Source: Oxalobacteraceae bacterium
GTDB taxonomy: Bacteria > Pseudomonadota > Gammaproteobacteria > Burkholderiales > Burkholderiaceae_D
Assembly: GCA_013284265.1 (NCBI GenBank)
Contig: JABTBR010000064.1
Coordinates: forward strand, 1 to 33,435
Reading direction: 5' to 3'
Length of the DNA: 33,435 nt
This document shows, in pieces, positions 1 to 7,967 of this stretch. The notes beneath the pieces were generated by a model. That model was not told where the DNA came from, searched no databases, and saw only the letters and a program-made list of their open reading frames with translations. Position 1 is the stretch's first letter, and each line of letters begins with the position of its first letter. The position numbers and the translations under genes were made by a program.

Positions 1-261
1 ACGGTCCAGCAGTTGATATTCAAGCGCGTCGTCGGCCAGGTTGTAGAGCTGTTGGAGCACCAGTATCTTCGTCATCAACACAGTGGGATACGGTGGCCGC
101 CCACCCTTGGCACGCGATGGCCTTGGGGCGGCGGCATCGACACTGGCGGCCAGCGTCTCGAAATCAACATGCTTGCTCAGCCCGACCAGCGGATCACCGA
201 TCTTGGAACGTCGATCTTCACGTTCATGCTCTGCAAACAGGCTGACTCTGGCCTTCATCAT
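1..261 (-). mobile_element. IS5-family transposase, N-terminal part (runs off the left edge)
   Basis: Reading the minus strand from the ATG at 261-259 gives an open frame of 87 codons up to base 1. It contains the run RAKGGRPPYPTVLMTKILVL followed by QQLYNLADDALEYQLLDR. This is the characteristic N-terminal region of IS5-type DDE transposases, the part upstream of the catalytic domain. The catalytic residues lie outside the window, so intactness cannot be judged. A second ATG directly follows the first (258-256) and could be the real start. The terminal inverted repeat should lie between about 262 and 366, but with the other end of the element missing I cannot define it or a target duplication. 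Confidence 0.85.
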
Positions 262-429
262 CGTGGGGGACTCGCTGCGATTGGCTGGTGGCAGAATTTT
301 ACCGGCTCATGCAGGTGGCGGCGAGGTTTTTAGAGGTCGCCATCTGCGAGGGCTTTTTGTTGCCCGTTGACATACCCCGGTAATAATTTCCCCATAGAAT
401 CAAAGGACTCCAGCCTCAGAGATATCTTT

Positions 430-1005
430 ATGCACCGCAACCACCACTCCCCTACGAATGAACTGCGTGCCATGGTCTACATCAAGACATCCAAGGGCCG
501 TGCCGAGGTGGAATCGCGCGCTGCCGGTTTGAATAGCCGCCAGCGCAGCACGCTGATCATGCTGGACGGTCAAAAACGCCTTGACGCCATCCCCGCCCTG
601 CCTCCGCAGCCCGAGTTGGAAGCCATCATTGCCGCTTTGCTGGAAATGGAACTGATCGCGCCGCAGGCGCCGATATCAACGTCGCAAGCGCATGCGGTGA
701 CACCGGCCCATGCAAAGGCCGCTCCCACCACGGCACTCGCACCGGTCGATACAGCCCGGATGTTGCGGATCAAATCGATGATGGTCGAGAGCGCCGAAGC
801 GTACCTAGGTCTGATGGCGGCGGATCTGGTGCGCCGCATCCGGCTCGCTGGCGACGAGGCGCAGTTGCAGTCGGTGCTGGGTCACTGGCATATGGCAATG
901 TGTGAATCCAAGTACGGCCGCGCAGTGGCCGGCGAGCAGCTGGCCCAAATCAAGGCCCGCTTCGCCCATGAACCCAGCAGCCAAGCCAGCGCCGCGATGA
1001 ATTAA
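430..1005 (+). CDS. Hypothetical protein with N-terminal winged-helix-like segment
   Basis: This is a 191-residue frame from the ATG at 430; a second in-frame ATG at 472 (MVYIKTSKGR) is also plausible, and neither has a strong Shine-Dalgarno. The first 60 residues (VYIKTSKGRAEVESR, then LNSRQRSTLIMLDGQKRLD, then an acidic helix ending ELIAPQ) resemble small lineage hypothetical proteins that read as a possible winged helix. A middle stretch rich in Ala, Pro and Thr (about 80-105) looks like a linker. The C-terminal part is helical, with SMMVESAEAYLGLMAADLVR. No catalytic motif, signal peptide or membrane segment is visible. Function is unknown. It lies beside an insertion sequence but its codon use matches the rest of the window. 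Confidence 0.7.
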   Translation: MHRNHHSPTNELRAMVYIKTSKGRAEVESRAAGLNSRQRSTLIMLDGQKRLDAIPALPPQPELEAIIAALLEMELIAPQAPISTSQAHAVTPAHAKAAPTTALAPVDTARMLRIKSMMVESAEAYLGLMAADLVRRIRLAGDEAQLQSVLGHWHMAMCESKYGRAVAGEQLAQIKARFAHEPSSQASAAMN

Positions 1006-1110
1006 AACCAGACGACTACCTTGGAGGCGGTCGGGTCTATTTCGCTTCGGGGCCGGTTTCGACAATCGGACACAGCTACCAAGAAACGGCAATGTCGCAA
1101 TTGGCGCAGG

Positions 1111-1266
1111 TCACCGTTTGCTCTTGACCTTCGACTTCGCAGGCTTCTCCTCCGGCGTCACCGTAAGCTGGAACATGAAATCGACCGGGAAGCGGCGCGC
1201 ATTGCGCTTGACCGCCTGGTTCATTGCCTTGGTCGGCACACCATAAAGTTCAGCCAAGTTTGGCAG
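1111..1266 (-). pseudogene. Fragment of an ORF6N-domain (phage-type) protein
   Basis: The minus strand reads LPNLAELYGVPTKAMNQ, then AVKRNARRFPVDFMFQLT, then a lysine-rich tail (PEEKPAKSKVKSKR) and a stop. The LAELYGV-TK-NQAVKRN-RFP-DFMFQLT pattern is the core of the ORF6N domain found in phage antirepressor-like DNA-binding proteins. Here the frame is closed by a TAG directly upstream (1269-1267), so the usual beginning of the domain (VxLDxDLA) is missing. There is no good start codon, and the expected long C-terminal part is replaced by a short basic tail. I read it as a decayed remnant of a phage or island gene. A very short functional peptide is less likely. Confidence 0.65.
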
Positions 1267-1289
1267 CTACGCAGGCAGCTTTGAATATT

Positions 1290-1727
1290 TCACTCAGCGA
1301 GTGAAGCCCACGCTTTTCTCAAACCAATGAGGTGAACCACGCCAAACCCGGCGCAGATCGCCGAACTCGCCAGCCAGAAAGTCGCGCTGCGCCCCGGCAT
1401 GAGTACCATCAGCGGAACGAAAGCGAATCCGCGCACGAGGTAAACCACGGTGATCGCGCAAAGCACGGGACGCAAGAAAGGCAGTTTGGGTATTGCCCCC
1501 GCGCCCGACAGGGCATATAGCGACCACAGCATCAAAATGGCGGCGATAAACAAGGTAATCAGCGTCGGAGTCGAAGACCCGCTATCGGCAAGCGTGGCCA
1601 TTTCTTCGCCCGCCCCCATGGCGCGGTACCAGCTCGCGCCAAAGAAAATACAAGCCAGGTGAAATACGGCGGCCAGCCCGCTGAGTGCGGCGCCGGCAAG
1701 GAGATGGGGATTCAAAGTTTTAGACAT
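1290..1727 (-). CDS. Small integral membrane protein, four predicted helices
   Basis: The protein has 145 residues, with hydrophobic spans at about 8-30 (LLAGAALSGLAAVFHLACIFFGA), 53-75 (TPTLITLFIAAILMLWSLYAL), 83-108 and 115-135 (FWLASSAICAGFGVVHLIGL). This is a four-helix topology with short loops and no soluble domain. No enzyme motif is present and the family is unknown to me; similar short four-helix proteins are common hypotheticals in soil beta-proteobacteria. The ATG at 1727 gives MSKTLNPHLL, a normal beginning for an inner-membrane protein without a cleaved signal. It lies 41 bp downstream of the AAA ATPase gene on the same strand, so cotranscription is possible. Confidence 0.75.
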   Translation of the reverse strand: MSKTLNPHLLAGAALSGLAAVFHLACIFFGASWYRAMGAGEEMATLADSGSSTPTLITLFIAAILMLWSLYALSGAGAIPKLPFLRPVLCAITVVYLVRGFAFVPLMVLMPGRSATFWLASSAICAGFGVVHLIGLRKAWASLAE

Positions 1728-1768
1728 AGTGAAGAGATAGGATTTTCGGTCGCTGCGTAAACAGGCGG

Positions 1769-2920
1769 TTAAAGTGCGGAAGCTGTCACGCCATCATCGG
1801 CCAGCCACAGCAAATGCTGCAAGTCCTCGATCGCATAGACCCCGCGCGAGCTTTTCCAGATCAGCGACTTCGAGCGCAAGGCTTCCAGCGCATACTGAAT
1901 GGCTGAATCGTCGATCTTCACCGCATCGTTGGTCAGCAATTTGCACTCGGCGGCATACAGCGCCGCCGCCTGCGGCCGGAACGGCGCGAAGTCCGCGCCC
2001 ATCTTGGCCATCACCGTCAGGATAGAGGCCTGCACCGGCGGCAGCGAATTCAACTGACGCATGAAGCCTTGCTTCGCTTCCGCGATGATCCGGTCGACGA
2101 TGGTCTGGAACACCGCATCGACCGTCTCCTCCGTGGTGCCGAACTTGAACGCCAGATCGTCCAGCGCCTTGCGCAGCGTTTCGGGCTTGTGCCCGGCGAC
2201 GGCAAAAGCGCGGCTGACGACGTCCATCGACGGCCTCACGTCGCCATCGAACTGCTCCATTTCCCAGGCAAGGTAATCATCGCCCAAGGGGTCCAGATCC
2301 ATCAGCACGGCATTCAGGAAGGCCTGGTCCTTGCCCTGCACCAGCAAACTCAGCTTATCCCGGTTCGATCCGGTGGCGATCAGACGAAAACCATGGTGGG
2401 CCGAGCCATTCAATTGGTCGCGCGCGGCCTTCAGGGCGAATAACGACGAGGCGCCCGCCTCGCTGGTCAGCACATGCTGCGCCTCATCGATCACCAGCAC
2501 GATCATATGCCCGGTCGCATCGGACAATTCGGCCAGCGCCTTGGCGATGGTCTTGCCGGAGCCGACCCCGACTTTGCCGATATCGAGTTCCACGCCGCCC
2601 AGCTTGACTTTGTCCAGACCGCCCCTGCGCGCCCATTTCAGCAGCGCACCCTCACGCTGGCGCAGATGGTCGCGGATGGCCTCGGAGATCAGATCGCCGG
2701 GATCGCGGCTACGGTCGCTCCACAGGTCAACATAGATCACCTCGACATCCTGCTGCCGCAAATAGGGAACGATGTCCTCGTTGATCAGCGTGCTCTTGCC
2801 GGTGCGCCGCGGCGCGGAAATAAATACCCCCGCCAGACCCTTGGCGGACAGGGTGCGGTTGGCGATATTGCGCGCCAGCTCGCTGCGGTGAAAGATGGGA
2901 ATGGTAGAAAGATTGCTCAT
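1769..2920 (-). CDS. Orphan AAA+ ATPase with C-terminal winged-helix-like region
   Basis: The protein has 383 residues from the ATG at 2920 (MSNLSTIP); a TTG two codons upstream is possible but less likely. The Walker A region is SAPRRTGKST (about 35-44) with Lys42; its first position is Ala rather than Gly. Walker B is MIVLVIDEAQHV (about 139-150) with Asp145 and Glu146. A sensor-1-like IATGSNRDK follows at about 181. The last 60 residues (ALEALRSKSLIWKSSRGVYAIEDL) look like a winged-helix wing. The arrangement recalls ORC/Cdc6-like or STAND-like stand-alone ATPases. No partner gene such as a nuclease or protease is adjacent, so the role is unknown. A set of 10-bp phased repeats lies upstream (2963-3028) and may be its operator. 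Confidence 0.8.
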   Translation of the reverse strand: MSNLSTIPIFHRSELARNIANRTLSAKGLAGVFISAPRRTGKSTLINEDIVPYLRQQDVEVIYVDLWSDRSRDPGDLISEAIRDHLRQREGALLKWARRGGLDKVKLGGVELDIGKVGVGSGKTIAKALAELSDATGHMIVLVIDEAQHVLTSEAGASSLFALKAARDQLNGSAHHGFRLIATGSNRDKLSLLVQGKDQAFLNAVLMDLDPLGDDYLAWEMEQFDGDVRPSMDVVSRAFAVAGHKPETLRKALDDLAFKFGTTEETVDAVFQTIVDRIIAEAKQGFMRQLNSLPPVQASILTVMAKMGADFAPFRPQAAALYAAECKLLTNDAVKIDDSAIQYALEALRSKSLIWKSSRGVYAIEDLQHLLWLADDGVTASAL

Positions 2921-2962
2921 TATCAAGCTCTTGGGACAGGGTTCCGGGCTGGATTACAGGGA

Positions 2963-3028
2963 ATTATAGTCCATTATAGTTTCTTGCAGAAAAACTACTT
3001 TATAGGAAATTATAGTCCGTCATAGTCC
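2963..3028. repeat. Helically phased 10-bp direct repeats, consensus ATTATAGTCC
   Basis: ATTATAGTCC at 2963-2972 is followed without a gap by ATTATAGTTT at 2973-2982. A second group reads TTTATAGGAA (2999-3008), ATTATAGTCC (3009-3018) and GTCATAGTCC (3019-3028), again at exact 10-bp spacing. The groups start 46 bp apart. The AT-rich block lies between the ATPase gene (minus, start 2920) and mfd (plus). Phasing at one helical turn suits cooperative binding of a protein along one DNA face. Because TATAGT resembles a -10 hexamer, overlapping promoter elements are an alternative. Confidence 0.6.
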
Positions 3029-3090
3029 AACTATCGTTGGCCCGCGCCACACCCGCCCACCCGCCAGCCACAAGCGCTATGAGCATCGTC

Positions 3091-3096
3091 TATAAT
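3091..3096 (+). promoter_or_regulatory. Putative -10 element for mfd
   Basis: A perfect TATAAT lies here, with no convincing -35 at 17-18 bp upstream. It would start transcription near 3103. This argues against translation from the upstream in-frame ATG at 3095, which overlaps the hexamer, and supports the start at 3158. Confidence 0.4.
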
Positions 3097-3157
3097 GTCC
3101 GCTGCAAGCTTGCCACTCTGGCACAGCGCCAACCGATCATTTCCCGTCATCGCCTGC

Positions 3158-6100
3158 ATGTCTTTTGACTTAAAAAAAGCTCTCCCCAAGTCCGGTAATC
3201 GTTTTGCTCTGCCGTCGCTGTACGGATCGGCAGATGCTTACGCCCTGGCGCTGTCCGCGCTCGAACTCAAATCGCGCGGCCAGATGCTGGCGGTGATCGT
3301 GGCCAATGCCAGCGATGGCCAGCGCCTGCTCGACGAGATCCCCTGGTTCTCCTCCGGCCAGCTGCGCTGCCACCTGCTGCCGGACTGGGAAACGCTGCCC
3401 TACGACGCCTTCTCGCCGCACCAGGACCTGGTGTCCGAGCGTCTGGCGACCCTGCACGAGATCAGCTCCGGCCAGTGCGATGTGATGCTGGTGCCGGCCA
3501 CCACGGCGCTGGTGCGCATGGCGCCGCCGTCCTTCCTGGCGGCCTACACCTTCTTCTTCAAGCAGGGCGAGAAGCTGGACGAGGCGCGCCTGAAGTCGCA
3601 GCTCACCTTGGCCGGCTACACCCATGTCACGCAGGTGATGTCGCCCGGCGAATACTCGGTACGCGGCGGCCTGCTCGACCTGTTCCCGATGGGTTCCGCC
3701 CTGCCCTACCGGCTCGACCTGTTCGGCGACACCATCGAAACCATCCGCACCTTCGATGCCGACACCCAGCGTTCGCTCTACCCGGTGCGCGAAGTGCGCC
3801 TGCTGCCAGGGCGCGAATTCCCGATGGACGAGGCGGCCCGCACCACCTTCCGCAACCGCTGGCGCGAGCAGTTCGAAGGCGATCCTTCGCGCTCGGTGGT
3901 CTACAAGGACATCAGCAGCGGCATCGCCTCGGCCGGTATCGAGTACTACCTGCCGCTGTTCTTCGAAGAGACGGCCACGCTGTTCGACTATCTGCCGGAC
4001 GGCGCGGCGCTCGCGCTGGTGGGCGATATCGAAGCGGCCATCAAGCGCTTCTGGACCGATACCCAGTCACGCTACCGCTTCCTGAAGGCCGACCGCGAAC
4101 GCCCTATCCTGTCGCCGGAGGCGCTGTTCCTCGGCGACGAGCAGTTCTTCACGCTGGCCAAGCCTTATGCGCGCCTGGTAATCACCCGCGACCCGGATCT
4201 GGCCTCGTCCGAACTGTCGGCACCGATCCCGAATATCGCCGTCAACCGCCACAACGAAGATCCGCTGACCAATCTGCGCGCCTACCTGCTGCAGTCGGGC
4301 CGGCGCGTGATGATCTGCGCGGAGAGCAATGGCCGCCGCGAAACGCTGCAGCAATACTTCACCGAATACAATCTGACGCTGACGCCGGTGGAAGGCTTCG
4401 ACGGCTTCCTCGCGTCCGACGCCAAGCTGATGCTGGGCGTGGCGCCGCTGCAGGCCGGCTTTGAACTGATCACGCAAGACCAGCACCTGATCTTCATCAC
4501 CGAGACCGAGCTGTATGCCGGTTCGGGCCGCCGCGTCGGCAAGAAGAAACAGGAAGGCGTGACCCAGGTCGAGTCGATGGTGCGCGATCTGTCGGAGCTG
4601 AAGATCGGCGATCCGGTGGTGCACATCAACCACGGCATCGGGCGCTATATGGGTCTGACCAGCATGGACCTGGGCGAAGGCGAGACCGAGTTCCTGCATC
4701 TGGAATACGCCAAGGACAGCAAGCTGTATGTGCCGGTATCGCAGTTGCACGTGATCTCGCGCTATTCCGGCGCCTCGCCGGACGACGCGCCGCTGCACAC
4801 GCTCGGTTCAGGCCAGTGGGAAAAAGCCAAGAAGAAGGCCGCCGAACAGGTGCGCGACACCGCCGCCGAGCTGCTCAATCTGTACGCCCGCCGCGCGCTG
4901 CGCCAGGGCCACTCCTTCGAATATTCGGCCCACGATTACGAGCGCTTCGCCGACAGCTTCGGCTTCGACGAGACGCCGGACCAGGCCGAGGCGATCAAGA
5001 ACGTCATCAAGGATATGACGGGCGGCAAACCGATGGACCGCCTGGTTTGCGGCGACGTCGGCTTCGGCAAGACCGAAGTGGCGCTGCGCGCGGCCTTCAT
5101 CGCCGTCATGGGCGGCAAGCAGGTCGCCATCCTGGCGCCGACCACGCTGCTGGCCGAGCAGCACGCGCAAACCTTCGCCGACCGCTTCGCCGACTGGCCG
5201 GTACGCATCGCCGAGCTGTCGCGCTTCCGCAGCGGCAAGGAAATCACCCAGGCGATGAAGGGCATGTCGGACGGCACGCTCGACATCGTCATCGGCACCC
5301 ACAAGCTGTTGTCGGGCGACGTCAAGTTCACCCGCCTGGGCCTGGTCATCATCGACGAGGAACACCGCTTCGGCGTGCGCCAGAAAGAGGCGCTCAAATC
5401 CCTGCGCGCGGAAGTGGACGTGCTGACGCTGACGGCCACGCCTATCCCGCGCACGCTGGGCATGGCGCTCGAAGGCTTGCGCGACTTTTCCATCATCGCG
5501 ACGGCGCCGCAAAAGCGCCTGGCGATCAAGACCTTCGTGCGCAGCGAGAACGAATCCATCATCCGCGAAGCCTGCCTGCGCGAGCTCAAACGCGGCGGCC
5601 AGGTCTACTTCCTGCACAATGAGGTCGAGACCATCGAGAACCGCATGGCGATGCTGACCGAGTTGCTGCCGGAAGCGCGCATCGCGGTGGCGCACGGCCA
5701 GATGCACGAACGCGACCTGGAAAAAGTGATGCGCGACTTCGTGGCGCAGCGCTACAACATCCTGCTGTGCACGACGATTATCGAAACCGGTATCGACGTG
5801 CCGACCGCGAACACCATCATCATGCACCGGGCCGACAAATTCGGCCTGGCCCAGTTGCACCAGTTGCGTGGCCGGGTCGGCCGCTCGCACCACCAGGCCT
5901 ACGCCTATCTGCTGGTGCACGATGTGCAGGCGCTGACGAAACAGGCGCAGCGCCGCCTGGACGCGATCCAGCAGATGGAAGAACTGGGCAGCGGCTTCTA
6001 TCTGGCCATGCACGATCTGGAAATCCGCGGCGCCGGCGAAGTCCTGGGCGACAACCAGTCCGGCGAGATGCACGAAATCGGTTTCCAACTGTATTCCGAC

Positions 6101-6601
6101 ATGCTCAACGAGGCCGTGCGTTCGCTCAAGAACGGCAAGGAGCCGGATCTGGCCGCGCCGCTGGCGACCACCACCGAAATCAATCTGCACGTACCGGCGC
6201 TGCTGCCGGCCGACTTCTGCGGCGACGTGCACGAACGCCTGTCGATCTACAAGCGCCTGGCCAACTGCGTGGCAGCGGACAAGATCGACGACATGCAGGA
6301 AGAACTGATCGACCGTTTCGGCAAACTGCCCGATGCCGTGAAAGCGCTGGTGGAGACCCACCGCCTGCGCATCGCCGCCAAAACCGTGGGCATCGTCAAA
6401 ATCGACGCCCATAGCGAGGCCGCCACGCTGCAGTTCATGCCCAAGCCGCCGATCGACCCGATGCGCATCATTGAACTGATCCAGAAGAACCGCCAGATCA
6501 AGCTCAATGGCCAGGACAAGCTGAAGATCACGGCGAATATGCCGGACCTGGCCGCGCGCGTCACGCAAATCAAAACCGCCATCAAACAATTGACCGCATA
6601 G
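3158..6601 (+). CDS. mfd: Transcription-repair coupling factor Mfd
   Basis: Mfd is a DNA translocase that removes RNA polymerase stalled at lesions and recruits UvrA. This copy has 1147 residues, the usual size. The UvrB-like N-terminal region (about 1-340) includes LPDWETLPYDAFSPHQDLVSER. The RNA-polymerase-interaction domain contains GDPVVHINHGIGRYMGL (from about residue 483). The translocase follows, with Walker A GDVGFGKTE (about 631), the DEEH box in VIIDEEHRFGVRQKE (about 732), TATPIPRTL, and the TRG region MHDLEIRGAGEVLGDNQSGE (about 950). The C-terminal domain that masks UvrA binding ends with IKTAIKQLTA. The start at 3158 (MSFDLKKALPKSGNRF) fits the family and the -10 at 3091; the Shine-Dalgarno is weak. 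serB follows after 11 bp. Confidence 0.98.
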   Translation: MSFDLKKALPKSGNRFALPSLYGSADAYALALSALELKSRGQMLAVIVANASDGQRLLDEIPWFSSGQLRCHLLPDWETLPYDAFSPHQDLVSERLATLHEISSGQCDVMLVPATTALVRMAPPSFLAAYTFFFKQGEKLDEARLKSQLTLAGYTHVTQVMSPGEYSVRGGLLDLFPMGSALPYRLDLFGDTIETIRTFDADTQRSLYPVREVRLLPGREFPMDEAARTTFRNRWREQFEGDPSRSVVYKDISSGIASAGIEYYLPLFFEETATLFDYLPDGAALALVGDIEAAIKRFWTDTQSRYRFLKADRERPILSPEALFLGDEQFFTLAKPYARLVITRDPDLASSELSAPIPNIAVNRHNEDPLTNLRAYLLQSGRRVMICAESNGRRETLQQYFTEYNLTLTPVEGFDGFLASDAKLMLGVAPLQAGFELITQDQHLIFITETELYAGSGRRVGKKKQEGVTQVESMVRDLSELKIGDPVVHINHGIGRYMGLTSMDLGEGETEFLHLEYAKDSKLYVPVSQLHVISRYSGASPDDAPLHTLGSGQWEKAKKKAAEQVRDTAAELLNLYARRALRQGHSFEYSAHDYERFADSFGFDETPDQAEAIKNVIKDMTGGKPMDRLVCGDVGFGKTEVALRAAFIAVMGGKQVAILAPTTLLAEQHAQTFADRFADWPVRIAELSRFRSGKEITQAMKGMSDGTLDIVIGTHKLLSGDVKFTRLGLVIIDEEHRFGVRQKEALKSLRAEVDVLTLTATPIPRTLGMALEGLRDFSIIATAPQKRLAIKTFVRSENESIIREACLRELKRGGQVYFLHNEVETIENRMAMLTELLPEARIAVAHGQMHERDLEKVMRDFVAQRYNILLCTTIIETGIDVPTANTIIMHRADKFGLAQLHQLRGRVGRSHHQAYAYLLVHDVQALTKQAQRRLDAIQQMEELGSGFYLAMHDLEIRGAGEVLGDNQSGEMHEIGFQLYSDMLNEAVRSLKNGKEPDLAAPLATTTEINLHVPALLPADFCGDVHERLSIYKRLANCVAADKIDDMQEELIDRFGKLPDAVKALVETHRLRIAAKTVGIVKIDAHSEAATLQFMPKPPIDPMRIIELIQKNRQIKLNGQDKLKITANMPDLAARVTQIKTAIKQLTA

Positions 6602-6612
6602 TTAAACATCGA

Positions 6613-7479
6613 ATGAAAACCGCACCCAACACCACGATGAACCTGGTCCTGCAAGGCCTGCCGGGCAGCAAAGAGCGCATCGAACGCATCGCCGCACTGA
6701 CCGCCCCCACCCATCGCACCTGGCTGAGCGAACACGCGCTGCGCTGCGACGACATCAGCTTTTCGCCGGCGCTGCGCCAGACCATCGAAGTGGCGGCCCA
6801 TGCCGCCCAATTGGACACGACCTATATGATGGGCGTGCACAAGATGAACGAGTTCAAGCTGGTGGCGATGGACATGGATTCGACCCTGATCACCATTGAG
6901 TGCATCGACGAAATCGCCGATATGCAGGGACTCAAGCCGCAGGTATCGGAAATCACCGAAGCGGCGATGCGCGGCGAACTCGATTTTTCCGAAAGCCTGA
7001 AGCGCCGCGTCGGCCTGCTCAAAGGCCTGGACGCTTCCGCGCTGGAGCGTGTCTACGAAGAACGCCTGCGCCTGTCGCTGGGCGCCGAGGAAATGCTGGC
7101 TGCGGTCAAGGCCGCGGGTCTGAAAACCCTGCTGGTTTCGGGCGGCTTCACCTTCTTCACCAGCCGCCTGAAAGAGCGCCTGGGCCTGGACTACACCCAC
7201 GCCAACGAACTGGAAATCGTCGACGGCAAACTGACCGGCCAGGTGATCGGCACCATCGTCGATGCGGAAGAAAAAAAACGCACGGTGGAGCGCGTGTGCG
7301 TCCAGCTGGGCATTCGCCCGGATCAGGCCATCGTCATGGGCGACGGCGCCAACGACCTGAAAATGATGAGCATTTCCGGTCTGTCGGTGGCCTTCCGCGC
7401 CAAACCGGTGGTGCGCGAGCAGGCCAATGTGGCGCTCAACTTCGTCGGCCTCGATGGCATCCTGCCGCTGCTGACCTGA
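6613..7479 (+). CDS. serB: Phosphoserine phosphatase SerB
   Basis: SerB catalyses the last step of serine synthesis, O-phospho-L-serine to L-serine and phosphate. The protein has 288 residues. After an N-terminal segment of about 80 residues comes the HAD-superfamily motif I, MDMDSTL, with nucleophile Asp87 and Asp89, followed by ECIDEIAD as in other SerB proteins. Motif II is LLVSGGFTFF (about 173-182), and the acidic motif IV is MGDGANDLKMM (about 242-252). It starts 11 bp after mfd and is probably cotranscribed with it. A serine-consuming dehydratase-like gene lies 0.5 kb downstream on the same strand, so serine synthesis and breakdown genes sit near each other. Confidence 0.96.
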   Translation: MKTAPNTTMNLVLQGLPGSKERIERIAALTAPTHRTWLSEHALRCDDISFSPALRQTIEVAAHAAQLDTTYMMGVHKMNEFKLVAMDMDSTLITIECIDEIADMQGLKPQVSEITEAAMRGELDFSESLKRRVGLLKGLDASALERVYEERLRLSLGAEEMLAAVKAAGLKTLLVSGGFTFFTSRLKERLGLDYTHANELEIVDGKLTGQVIGTIVDAEEKKRTVERVCVQLGIRPDQAIVMGDGANDLKMMSISGLSVAFRAKPVVREQANVALNFVGLDGILPLLT

Positions 7480-7500
7480 TTTATCCCGGCCCGCCCACGC

Positions 7501-7526
7501 CGCCGCACACGCCCGCGCGTGCGGCG
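7501..7526. other. GC-rich hairpin downstream of serB
   Basis: CGCCGCAC at 7501-7508 is complementary to GTGCGGCG at 7519-7526, with a partly paired interior. No T-tract follows on either strand, so it is not a standard intrinsic terminator. It may mark the end of the mfd-serB transcript by another route. Confidence 0.35.
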
Positions 7527-7575
7527 CGCCACTCCTGCTGATACAATAAATCTTTACTTTTTGGCAGGAGTACCT

Positions 7576-7938
7576 ATGTCGCAAGAACTCGTTTTCGATG
7601 CCCGCACCGAAGCAGCCAAGAACCTGGCCTGGTGGCTCTACATCATTCACGCCGTCAGCTTCGTGTTTTCGCTGGGCGCCTTCTCCTTCGTTCCCCTGAT
7701 TATCAATTACCTGCGGCGCGGCGAGACTGCCGGCACCTTCGTCTATAGCCATCACAGCTGGCAGATCCGCTCCTTCTGGTGGTATGCGGTGTGGGTTGCC
7801 GTGTCCTGCATCCTCATGGCGACCTTCATCGGCATTCCCTTCGGTGTCGCCATCTGGGGCGTGGCCTGGCTGTGGAAGGCTTACCGCCTGATCAAGGGCA
7901 TCAGCGACCTGAATCGCAACCTGGCCATGCCCGGCTGA
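7576..7938 (+). CDS. Small DUF4870-like inner-membrane protein
   Basis: The protein has 120 residues from the ATG at 7576, preceded by a good ribosome binding site (GGCAGGAG, 7563-7570). Hydrophobic spans lie at about 20-45 (LYIIHAVSFVFSLGAFSFVPLIINYL) and about 70-100 (WYAVWVAVSCILMATFIGIPFGVAIWGVAWLW), with the aromatic-rich connection HHSWQIRSFWW between them. This layout and the YRLIKG-DLN ending resemble DUF4870 / YckC-neighbour membrane proteins of Proteobacteria. No catalytic residues are apparent and the role is unknown. A possible -10 (TACAAT, 7542-7547) lies just upstream, and the gene is probably the first of a unit with the dehydratase 29 bp downstream. Confidence 0.8.
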   Translation: MSQELVFDARTEAAKNLAWWLYIIHAVSFVFSLGAFSFVPLIINYLRRGETAGTFVYSHHSWQIRSFWWYAVWVAVSCILMATFIGIPFGVAIWGVAWLWKAYRLIKGISDLNRNLAMPG

Positions 7939-7967
7939 TTTCCCCTTACCCGCTACCAGGAAGCACC

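Noticed and set aside
367..372. TTGACA upstream of the first hypothetical gene as a promoter
   Set aside because: No -10 at a suitable distance; the nearest candidate (TAGAAT) is 22 bp away.
1006..1110. A short frame reading DELKPDDYLGGGRVYFASGP across the end of the hypothetical gene
   Set aside because: It looks protein-like but is only about 43 codons, overlaps the stop of another gene, has no start or ribosome site, and matches no family I recognise.
4808..6589. Long open frame on the minus strand inside mfd (593 codons)
   Set aside because: Shadow of a GC-rich gene; His, Gln and Arg-rich composition with no domain, while mfd in the other direction is unmistakable.
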